Part shown: one piece after another, positions 1 through 5,083 of the stretch | Layout: each line of letters opens with the position of its first letter | Numbering within the stretch: position 1 is the first letter of the stretch | Source: Treponema sp. | GTDB taxonomy: Bacteria; Spirochaetota; Spirochaetia; Treponematales; Breznakiellaceae | Reading direction: 5' to 3' | Assembly (NCBI GenBank): GCA_031281855.1 | Contig: JAITEW010000287.1 | Coordinates: 1 to 9,322, forward strand | DNA length: 9,322 nt | The notes under the pieces: model-generated | What the model was told of the DNA's origin: nothing | Seen by the model: the letters and a program-made list of their open reading frames with translations, nothing else | Databases searched by the model: none | Translations under genes and position numbers: made by a program

Positions 1-711
1 GATATTGGCCCGTATGTTGACCCTCGAATACTCCTTTGTATGCTCCCCCATTTTGACGCCTTCGTTTTCTTCCTGGGTAAAAGTCTGAATCTCTTTTATC
101 CCCGAAAGCTTGTCCTGCAGGACGCCGCTCAGGTTTCCCAGGACCCGCTGGTTCACCATAAAAAGGGGCTGCACTTTTTTCGAAAACAGCGTGCTCACGA
201 GGATCACGAAAGGCACAGGGATAAAGGTGATGAGCGCCAGTCCGGGGTTGATGACAAAGAGCATCACCGCCACGCCCAGCACCACCAGGACGTTGGAAAC
301 CAGATCCGGCAGGGCATGGGCGATAAGCACCTCGAACTGCCGGGTGTCGTTGAGGATGCGGCTTAAGAGTTCGCCGGTCTGCCGTTTATGGAAAAACCTC
401 AGCGACAGGGTCTGGATCTTGTTGTAACACATCAGGGTGAGTTCGGGGACAAAACTCCATGCCGCGATATGGCTCACGGCGATGCTCAGAAAACGGCAGA
501 CCGCCCTGATAAGGTAGGCTGCCACCAGGACAATCACGTAGATGAGGATCATCCTCTCGCCGGAAGAATCCCCCGCAATAAGGGTTTTCGTGAGCCGCCT
601 TACCACTTCCGGCGTAACCAGATTGAGCAGCGCGGCGCCTAAAATCCCGAAAATCGCCAAAAGCAGGGTTCCCCAATATTTTCGCACCATTTTAATTGAA
701 CGTAAAACCAC
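1..711 (-). CDS. ABC exporter, permease (TMD) part, C-terminus cut off by window edge
   Basis: Reading leftward from 711, 237 codons are open to the window edge. The protein is the transmembrane domain of a type I ABC exporter (MsbA/lipid or multidrug exporter style), an inner-membrane half-transporter whose ATPase domain should lie beyond base 1. I see hydrophobic spans near residues 15-33, 54-72, 132-150 and 153-170. The family hallmark after span 2, 'LRFFHKRQTGELLSRILND' (about 104-122), is present, as is the coupling-helix-like 'GIKEIQTFTQEENE' towards the end. I chose the GTG at 709-711 because a good Shine-Dalgarno (GAAGGA) sits 9 bases upstream; the in-frame ATG at 690 has none. The substrate cannot be told. 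The gene diverges from the rdgB-like gene and appears to share a -35 region with it. Confidence 0.88.
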   Translation of the reverse strand, partial: MVLRSIKMVRKYWGTLLLAIFGILGAALLNLVTPEVVRRLTKTLIAGDSSGERMILIYVIVLVAAYLIRAVCRFLSIAVSHIAAWSFVPELTLMCYNKIQTLSLRFFHKRQTGELLSRILNDTRQFEVLIAHALPDLVSNVLVVLGVAVMLFVINPGLALITFIPVPFVILVSTLFSKKVQPLFMVNQRVLGNLSGVLQDKLSGIKEIQTFTQEENEGVKMGEHTKEYSRVNIRANI

Positions 712-720
712 AGACGTACC

Positions 721-728
721 ATCCTTCG
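721..728 (-). promoter_or_regulatory. Ribosome binding site deciding a GTG start for the ABC exporter
   Basis: On the minus strand CGAAGGAT precedes the GTG at 711 by 9 bases. The alternative ATG at 690 is preceded by AT-rich sequence with no purine stretch, so the GTG is preferred. Confidence 0.55.
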
Positions 729-734
729 CTATCC

Positions 735-763
735 AGCATAGCTTTCATTGCCGGAGTTGGCAA
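735..763 (-). promoter_or_regulatory. Leftward sigma70-type promoter for the ABC exporter
   Basis: On the minus strand TTGCCA (763-758) is followed after 17 bases by TATGCT (740-735). Transcription would begin near 728, leaving a leader of under 20 bases before the GTG start. The -35 hexamer overlaps that of the rightward promoter. Identified by eye from consensus only. Confidence 0.5.
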
Positions 764-785
764 CAGCCGGATCATCTGGTATTAT
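757..785 (+). promoter_or_regulatory. Rightward sigma70-type promoter for the rdgB-uvrD unit
   Basis: TTGGCA (757-762), a 17-base spacer and TATTAT (780-785) each match consensus at 5 of 6 positions. The expected start of transcription is near 792, giving a leader of about 20 bases that contains the GGGAGGG ribosome binding site at 802-808. Confidence 0.65.
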
Positions 786-811
786 GGGTTTTCGTGATTC
801 CGGGAGGGAAT

Positions 812-1459
812 ATGTTCGTTTGGTTTGCCAGCGGAAACGCGCACAAAAAGCAGGAGTTAGCCGCCGTACTCGCGGCGGAAGCGCCGGGGATAGACGTGAA
901 AATCCCGCCTGACGCAGGGATCCCCTTTGACCCTGATGAAACAGGCTCTACCTTCATGGAAAACGCCCTGATCAAAGCCAGGGAGCTGTACCGCCTTACA
1001 TCCGGCCGCAGCGCCGCCCCGGTTATTGCGGACGATTCGGGGCTCTGTGTTGACGCATTAGGAGGCAGGCCGGGGATCTATTCCGCCCGCTATGGCGCGG
1101 ATCAGGGCAGAAAGCTGGACGCGGCGGAACGCAACGCCCTTCTCCTTGAGGAACTGGGGGACAACCCCAACCGCGCCGCCCGTTTCGTCTGCGCCATGGT
1201 CCTCCTGTACAGCCAGGATCGTTTTTTCCTGGTCCAGGAAACCCTGGAAGGCGAAGTGGTGGGGAGCATGGACGACGCCCGGGGCCAGGGGGGCTTCGGT
1301 TTTGACCCTGTCCTCTGCATCCCCAGCCTGGGGCGTACTGTTGCGGAGCTGAGCGCAGAAGAAAAAAACCGCATCAGCCACAGAGGTAAAGCAGGGAAGC
1401 TCATAGCGGAACTTATCAGGAGTAACTTTGTCCGGACTGAACATCGAAGCAGAACTTAA
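812..1459 (+). CDS. rdgB: XTP/dITP pyrophosphatase (RdgB/HAM1 family)
   Basis: This 215-residue cytoplasmic enzyme hydrolyses non-canonical purine nucleoside triphosphates (XTP, dITP, ITP) to monophosphate plus pyrophosphate, keeping deaminated bases out of DNA and RNA. Family motifs are in order: the N-terminal SGNAHKK (7-13), FMENA (49-52 region), DDSGL with the catalytic acidic pair (74-78), GGRPGIYSARY (84-94), GGFGFDP (160-166) and SHRGKA (189-194). The length is close to the family norm of about 200. The ATG at 812 is preceded by GGGAGGG at 802-808. The open frame extends upstream to about 542, but that part only shadows the divergent ABC gene. The 3' end overlaps the helicase gene by 32 bases, so the two are probably cotranscribed and translationally coupled. 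The last 10 or so residues, rich in R, T and S, lie in the overlap and are unlikely to be conserved. Confidence 0.95.
   Translation: MFVWFASGNAHKKQELAAVLAAEAPGIDVKIPPDAGIPFDPDETGSTFMENALIKARELYRLTSGRSAAPVIADDSGLCVDALGGRPGIYSARYGADQGRKLDAAERNALLLEELGDNPNRAARFVCAMVLLYSQDRFFLVQETLEGEVVGSMDDARGQGGFGFDPVLCIPSLGRTVAELSAEEKNRISHRGKAGKLIAELIRSNFVRTEHRSRT
1418..1430 (+). promoter_or_regulatory. Ribosome binding site and TTG start of the helicase, inside rdgB
   Basis: AGGAG (1418-1422) lies 5 bases before TTG (1428-1430). The site is inside the end of rdgB, as expected for translational coupling between the two genes. Confidence 0.6.
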
Positions 1460-3524
1460 CGGACCCCAATTAAAAGCTGTTACCGCCATTGAAGGCCCTG
1501 TGCTCATCATCGCCGGTGCGGGGTCGGGAAAGACAAGGGTCATCACGTACCGCATCGCCTATATGCTGGATAAAGGCATACCCCAGTCGGCCATCCTGGC
1601 CCTGACCTTCACCAACAAGGCCGCCAGGGAGATGGAGACCAGGGTAAAGGAACTGACAGGAAAAAAGCTCCAGTCCCTTACGGTAAGCACCTTCCACGCC
1701 TTCGGGGTCAGGATTCTCAGAGAGGAGATCGAGGCTCTGGGATACAGGAAAAATTTTTCGATTTACGATGAAACCGACAGGATAGAACTCATCAAAGAGA
1801 GCCTCAGGGATTGCAAGCTGTCTTCCGAAGGGGTGGATCTCTACCGCCTGGGCCAGATCTTTTCGAATATCAAAATAGGCCGTCTGAAATGGGGGAGCCC
1901 TGACGGCGCCGATACGGTGTGGGAACCTGTGTACCAGGAGTACCAGCAGAGCCTTAAAATCTACAACGCCCTGGACTTCGACGATCTCCTTACTGTGCCT
2001 ATCGCGCTTTTTGAAGAACACCCTGAGATACTGGAAAAATACCGCCGCAGGTACCGCTACATCATGGTGGACGAATTCCAGGACACGAGCTTTATCCAGT
2101 ACCGCCTCATGCGCATGCTGGCCTTAGGGGGGGGAGGAGGGGGGGGGGTAACAGGTGAAACCAGGCCGCCGAATGTCTGCGTTGTAGGAGACGATGATCA
2201 GTCCATCTATTCCTGGCGCGGCGCGAGCTACGAAAACATCCTCCTTTTTGAAATGGATTTTCCGGGCGTTGAAGAGATCAAGCTGGAACAGAATTACCGT
2301 TCCACAACAACCATCCTGGAAGCCGCAAACGGCGTTATCGCCAACAACACCAACAGAAAGGACAAGCGCCTGTGGTCCGGCAACAGCGGCGGAAAGCCTA
2401 TAGAGATTTTTTATCCTGAAAACGAAAGCGAAGAGGCGGCTTTCATAGCTGCGCAGATCAAAAAAATACGCTTTGAAGAGAACCTCAGATACGATGATTT
2501 CGGCGTGCTTACCAGAACGAACAACCAGTTTGAATGTATTGAAGAGGCGTTCCTGGCCGAAAACATCCCCTGCAAGGTTTCAGGGGGCCAGAGTTTTTTT
2601 GAACGCAAAGAAGTTAAGGACACCCTGTCGTATCTCAGGGTTATCGCCAATCCCAGCGACGATGTAAATCTCCTCAGAATCATTAATACTCCCAAGCGGG
2701 GCATAGGCAAGGCTTCAATCGGCGCCCTTCTGGAACTGGCCAAAAAAAACCGCTCCACTCTCTGGGACAGCCTGGACCGCTTCCGCATTGCCAAACGCCT
2801 GAACGCCGAACACGGACAGGAAATGCTGTTCCAGGAAAAAGGCAAAGGGGAAAAAGGAGAAATCGAATCCTTTATCAGCCTTATAGAAACCCTGAGGGAA
2901 AGCATGCTCGGCAGCGGGGAGCTTTTCAAAAAGGTCAAAGCCATGGTGGAGGAGATCAACTACTGGGGTTACCTTATCACCGAGTACAGCAAGGATGAAA
3001 AAAAGGCCAGGTGGAAATACGCCAACATCGAATACCTCATCAGGATGATAGAAACATGGGAAAAAGATCCGGACAACCTGGACGCCGGGCTTTTTGCCTA
3101 CCTCAACCGCATCAGCCTCCTTACCAGGACCGACAGCGACTCGGAGGCCGGCAAGGGCAAGGCGAACCTCATGACCATCCATGCCAGTAAGGGCCTTGAG
3201 TTCCCGGTAGTCTTTATCGCAGGCGCCGAGAACGGCATCATCCCCCATGAACGGAGCATCGAGGATCATCCTGAAGACGCAGTCAAAGCGGTAGAAGAAG
3301 AACGGCGGCTTTTCTACGTGGCCATTACCAGGGCCCGTGACAAGCTCTATATCACCAGTTGCAGGAGCCGCAAACGCCGGCAGGACACTATCGAGCGCGT
3401 TCCGTCGCCGTTTCTGGCTGAAATTCCCGGGCATCTCACGGAATACCACGAAAACGAAAAGGAACTTGCCCCCCAAAGCGCCGAAAAATTTTTTGCCCGG
3501 ATGAGGGAAAAATTCGGGAACTGA
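1428..3524 (+). CDS. uvrD: UvrD/PcrA/Rep-type superfamily 1A DNA helicase with polyglycine insert
   Basis: This 698-residue ATP-dependent 3'-5' DNA helicase is of the kind used in repair and fork processing. The whole SF1A motif set is visible: Walker A AGAGSGKT (29-36), Ia ALTFTNKAAREM (58-69), II VDEFQDT (214-220), III VVGDDDQSIYSWRG (252-265), IV EQNYRS (287-292), V TIHASKGLEF (583-592) and VI EEERRLFYVAITRA (623-636). All key ATPase residues are intact. Between motifs II and III sits an unusual insert with seven glycines (234-240), absent from family members I can recall. Length is nearer Rep than PcrA, and the extended C-terminal tail of PcrA/UvrD is short here, so rep, pcrA or uvrD would all be defensible names. 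The start is TTG at 1428, with AGGAG at 1418-1422 inside rdgB; no in-frame ATG lies before Walker A. Pairing with rdgB fits a genome-maintenance unit. Confidence 0.95.
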   Translation: MSGLNIEAELNGPQLKAVTAIEGPVLIIAGAGSGKTRVITYRIAYMLDKGIPQSAILALTFTNKAAREMETRVKELTGKKLQSLTVSTFHAFGVRILREEIEALGYRKNFSIYDETDRIELIKESLRDCKLSSEGVDLYRLGQIFSNIKIGRLKWGSPDGADTVWEPVYQEYQQSLKIYNALDFDDLLTVPIALFEEHPEILEKYRRRYRYIMVDEFQDTSFIQYRLMRMLALGGGGGGGVTGETRPPNVCVVGDDDQSIYSWRGASYENILLFEMDFPGVEEIKLEQNYRSTTTILEAANGVIANNTNRKDKRLWSGNSGGKPIEIFYPENESEEAAFIAAQIKKIRFEENLRYDDFGVLTRTNNQFECIEEAFLAENIPCKVSGGQSFFERKEVKDTLSYLRVIANPSDDVNLLRIINTPKRGIGKASIGALLELAKKNRSTLWDSLDRFRIAKRLNAEHGQEMLFQEKGKGEKGEIESFISLIETLRESMLGSGELFKKVKAMVEEINYWGYLITEYSKDEKKARWKYANIEYLIRMIETWEKDPDNLDAGLFAYLNRISLLTRTDSDSEAGKGKANLMTIHASKGLEFPVVFIAGAENGIIPHERSIEDHPEDAVKAVEEERRLFYVAITRARDKLYITSCRSRKRRQDTIERVPSPFLAEIPGHLTEYHENEKELAPQSAEKFFARMREKFGN
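2127..2148 (+). repeat. Interrupted poly-G tract (G8-A-GG-A-G10) inside the helicase gene
   Basis: Twenty of 22 bases are G. The tract encodes the seven consecutive glycines of the helicase insert and keeps the frame open as written. Homopolymeric G runs of 8 to 10 are typical slipped-strand sites, and the four G blocks could also form a G-quadruplex on the coding strand. It is also the position most prone to sequencing error in the window. Confidence 0.9.
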
Positions 3525-3548
3525 GGCTTTACTCGAAAAGTCCGGATT

Positions 3549-3568
3549 AATACCCCGCTCCCGGTATT
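3549..3568 (+). terminator. Weak hairpin after the helicase gene
   Basis: AATACC (3549-3554) and GGTATT (3563-3568) can form a 6-bp stem with an 8-base loop, 25 bases after the helicase stop. There is no proper U run after it, so it is at best a weak terminator or the processed end of the rdgB-uvrD message. Confidence 0.2.
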
Positions 3569-3698
3569 TCACGCCAAAAACGGGTCAACTTTAGCCGCCC
3601 AACGCAGCCCCTTGGGTACATAAACCTCCGCTTGCGGGCAACCACCCCCGCCTACCTGCGATAAAGCGCCAGCCAGGCCCGGAGGGTTCATTTTTACA
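3569..3698. other. Intergenic stretch with no gene recognised
   Basis: The gap between helicase and repressor is 209 bases in all. Apart from the weak hairpin at its start and the promoter at its end I see no tRNA, riboswitch class or conserved motif. A 24-codon minus-strand frame (3547-3621) with GGAGG only three bases before its ATG is too short and too poorly spaced to call. Confidence 0.4.
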
Positions 3699-3727
3699 TT
3701 GACAAATCCCGGGTAATCGCTGAGAAT
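3699..3727 (+). promoter_or_regulatory. Promoter of the metal-responsive repressor, possibly giving a leaderless message
   Basis: A perfect TTGACA (3699-3704), a 17-base spacer and GAGAAT (3722-3727, 4 of 6 matches) predict a transcription start at about 3734, which is the A of the repressor's ATG. No Shine-Dalgarno is visible before that ATG, which agrees with a leaderless or nearly leaderless message. A repressor of this family may bind its own promoter, but I see no clear palindromic operator here. Confidence 0.5.
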
Positions 3728-3733
3728 AAACTC

Positions 3734-4108
3734 ATGACCCAATCTATGGAAGATTATCTTGAGATGGTGAGTTTTCTCGCTGATGAAGGGGAAGTCCGGG
3801 TAACGGATATTGCTTCCCGGTTAAAGGTAAGCAAGCCTTCGGTACTCACAGCCCTTAAAACCCTGGAGGAAAAAGCCTACATCAAGCACGAGCGTTACGG
3901 GAATGTCTCCCTCACCCAGGCAGGCTTAGAACGGGCGGCGGAAATACGGGAACGGCACAGCCTCCTCACTACGTTTTTGAGGACTATCGTAGGTGTAAGC
4001 GAGGACATTGCCGAAGAAGACGCCTGTAAAATGGAACACCTTCTTTCAGAGGAAACATTCAAGAAAATCAAAGCCATGACCAAGGCTAAGGGAGCAAAAC
4101 CAGCCTGA
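3734..4108 (+). CDS. DtxR/MntR-family metal-dependent transcriptional repressor, short form
   Basis: This 124-residue DNA-binding protein has an N-terminal winged helix (about 5-62; recognition region around VSKPSVLTALKTL) followed by the metal-binding dimerisation domain. It ends where MntR-like short forms end, without the SH3/FeoA-like third domain of DtxR and IdeR. Aligned from memory with Bacillus MntR, the metal ligands are D7, E10, H75, E101 and H102, but the position of MntR Glu99 is Cys98. A Cys there, in 'EDACKMEHLLS', is what iron-responsive DtxR/IdeR proteins have, so the metal may be Fe2+ rather than Mn2+; this is inference. No metal transporter gene lies next to it. Its TGA overlaps the probable CTG start of the downstream RNA methyltransferase gene, suggesting cotranscription. 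The ATG lacks a Shine-Dalgarno. TroR would be a possible name in a treponeme, but I do not assign it. Confidence 0.9.
   Translation: MTQSMEDYLEMVSFLADEGEVRVTDIASRLKVSKPSVLTALKTLEEKAYIKHERYGNVSLTQAGLERAAEIRERHSLLTTFLRTIVGVSEDIAEEDACKMEHLLSEETFKKIKAMTKAKGAKPA
4090..4108 (+). promoter_or_regulatory. Overlapping stop/start (CTGA) with Shine-Dalgarno
   Basis: GGGAG (4090-4094) precedes CTG (4105-4107) by 10 bases, and the CTG shares two bases with the repressor's stop TGA (4106-4108). This is the usual ATGA coupling arrangement with C in place of A. Confidence 0.45.
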
Positions 4109-4884
4109 AAGAAAAGGGAGAAGCTGCCTTTGACGCCTGGTACGCGGACCGTTTCGGCGGCAGGTGGCAGGGCCTTAGGGAAAGCCTCCTGGCGGAACCG
4201 GTTTCTTCCTTTTACAGCGAAGGCCTCGTCAAGCCCTACCGCATGGATCAGGCGTCGGTCCTGGCCGCCATGTCCCTGAGGCTCCCAAAAGAAGGAGCCA
4301 TCCTGGATGCCTGCGCCGCCCCCGGAGGCAAGAGCTTGGTCATCTCTTCCCGCATGGGCCCGGACCTGAGGCTCCTGTCAAACGAGCTTTCAGCCGAACG
4401 GCGGCGGCGGCTTTCCAATGTGCTTGGGGAATACCTGGACGAAACCAAGCGGCGCCGGGTAACCGTATCGGGCTTCGACGCCGCTGTCCTGGGGGGCAGA
4501 AGAAGCGAACAAGCCCGCTTCGCGGCGATTCTCCTTGACGCCCCTTGTTCGAGCGAACGCCATGTGCTCAAAAACGCCAAAGCCCTTACCCAATGGTCCC
4601 CTGCGCGCCCCAGGTCTTTATGCCGCCGCCAGTGGGCTCTGCTTTCGTCCTGCTTCCTGCTCCTTAAACCCGGCGCCTCGCTGGTATACTCCACCTGCGC
4701 CTTAGGGGATGAAGAAAACGACGGCGTTGTCGCCAGACTTTTTGACAAGTACGGCCCTGAAGTTCTGGCAGAGGAACTGGATTTTACCGAAGGCGAAAAG
4801 ACGCGCTACGGCCGCCTTATCCTGCCTGACGCTTCAGGAGGCATGGGACCCATGTACGTGGCACGGGTTCTTAAGCTGGCTTGA
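4105..4884 (+). CDS. RsmB/NSUN-type 5-methylcytosine RNA methyltransferase with probable CTG start
   Basis: The 259-residue SAM-dependent enzyme should methylate cytosine C5 in rRNA or tRNA. Counting from the CTG, motif I DACAAPGGK (68-76) binds SAM, motif IV DAPCSS holds Cys148, and motif VI YSTCAL holds Cys198; the two cysteines form the covalent-catalysis and release pair of this family. Similarity looks closest to short NSUN4/RsmB-like forms lacking an N-terminal NusB domain. The first ATG in frame (4243) would start just before motif I. The 46 codons before it read as real protein (FDAWYADRFGGRW...LVKPYRMDQAS), including the 'YRMDQAS' lead-in typical of the family, and the frame is open back to a stop at 4087. 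No ATG, GTG or TTG lies in that stretch. The CTG at 4105 overlaps the repressor's TGA and has GGGAG (4090-4094) 10 bases upstream. A -1 frameshift fusion with the repressor is the alternative. Confidence 0.88.
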   Translation: MKEKGEAAFDAWYADRFGGRWQGLRESLLAEPVSSFYSEGLVKPYRMDQASVLAAMSLRLPKEGAILDACAAPGGKSLVISSRMGPDLRLLSNELSAERRRRLSNVLGEYLDETKRRRVTVSGFDAAVLGGRRSEQARFAAILLDAPCSSERHVLKNAKALTQWSPARPRSLCRRQWALLSSCFLLLKPGASLVYSTCALGDEENDGVVARLFDKYGPEVLAEELDFTEGEKTRYGRLILPDASGGMGPMYVARVLKLA

Positions 4885-4912
4885 CCGCAATTAAACTTTC
4901 TTCGCTTTGACT

Positions 4913-4940
4913 TTGCAGCTTTGCTATAGGATCATATACT
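4913..4940 (+). promoter_or_regulatory. Probable promoter of the hairpin leader and large membrane protein
   Basis: TTGCAG (4913-4918), a 16-base spacer and TATACT (4935-4940, 5 of 6 matches) predict a start near 4947. TTGACT (4907-4912) lies just upstream, but 22 bases from TATACT is too far. Several other TATA-like boxes crowd the area (4925-4930, 4941-4957), so the exact promoter is uncertain. It comes 28 to 50 bases after the methyltransferase stop. Confidence 0.45.
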
Positions 4941-4962
4941 ATAGCGACAGATTATAACAGAG

Positions 4963-5081
4963 TTGTTCAGAAACCTTCAGTTTCTGAACAAATTCCGCTA
5001 AACAAGTGGTTTTGTAAGGCTTTAGCCTGAAAACCGCAAGACTTGCACGCTACCCGCAGGTTAGCAGATAACCAACCGGGT
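4963..5081 (+). promoter_or_regulatory. Structured 5' leader with three hairpins, candidate cis-regulatory RNA
   Basis: Three stem-loops follow each other. Hairpin 1 (4963-4991) is a perfect 12-bp stem, TTGTTCAGAAAC against GTTTCTGAACAA, with loop CTTCA. Hairpin 2 (5006-5037) pairs GTGGTTTT with AAAACCGC (one G-U), then an inner AGGC/GCCT stem around TTTA. Hairpin 3 (5052-5081) pairs ACCCG with CGGGT and an inner GGTTA with TAACC around GCAGA. The two linkers are both exactly 14 bases. Hairpin 3 ends two bases before the TTG start and includes the only purine-rich stretch (GGG, 5078-5080) that could serve as ribosome binding site. TTGTTCA in hairpin 1 can also pair with TGAACAA at 5085-5091 across the start codon. 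No hairpin has a following U run, so they are not plain terminators. I recognise no known riboswitch class; a dispersed genomic repeat is the main alternative. Confidence 0.5.
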
Positions 5082-5083
5082 TA

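Noticed and set aside
542..811. Upstream extension of the rdgB frame
   Set aside because: It is antisense to the ABC exporter gene; the family N-terminus begins at 812, which has a good Shine-Dalgarno.
1058..1555. 165-codon minus-strand open frame opposite rdgB and the helicase start
   Set aside because: It spans two well-supported genes on the opposite strand and shows no family motif.
2715..3572. 285-codon minus-strand open frame opposite the helicase
   Set aside because: It lies entirely antisense to conserved helicase motifs IV to VI, has no recognisable domain and is a by-product of codon use on the other strand.
3547..3621. 24-codon minus-strand frame with GGAGG upstream of its ATG
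   Set aside because: The spacing from GGAGG to ATG is only three bases, there is no promoter, and nothing about the peptide is recognisable.
4248..4748. 166-codon minus-strand open frame opposite the methyltransferase
   Set aside because: It is antisense to the catalytic motifs, arginine and serine rich, and has no ribosome binding context.
4963..4991. Rho-independent terminator of the methyltransferase gene
   Set aside because: The stem is AT-rich and is followed by ATTCCGC, not a U run, and it lies downstream of a probable promoter.
4963..5081. Integron attC site
   Set aside because: Treponemes can carry integrons, but the RYYYAAC/GTTRRRY end motifs are absent and there is no integrase or cassette pattern nearby.
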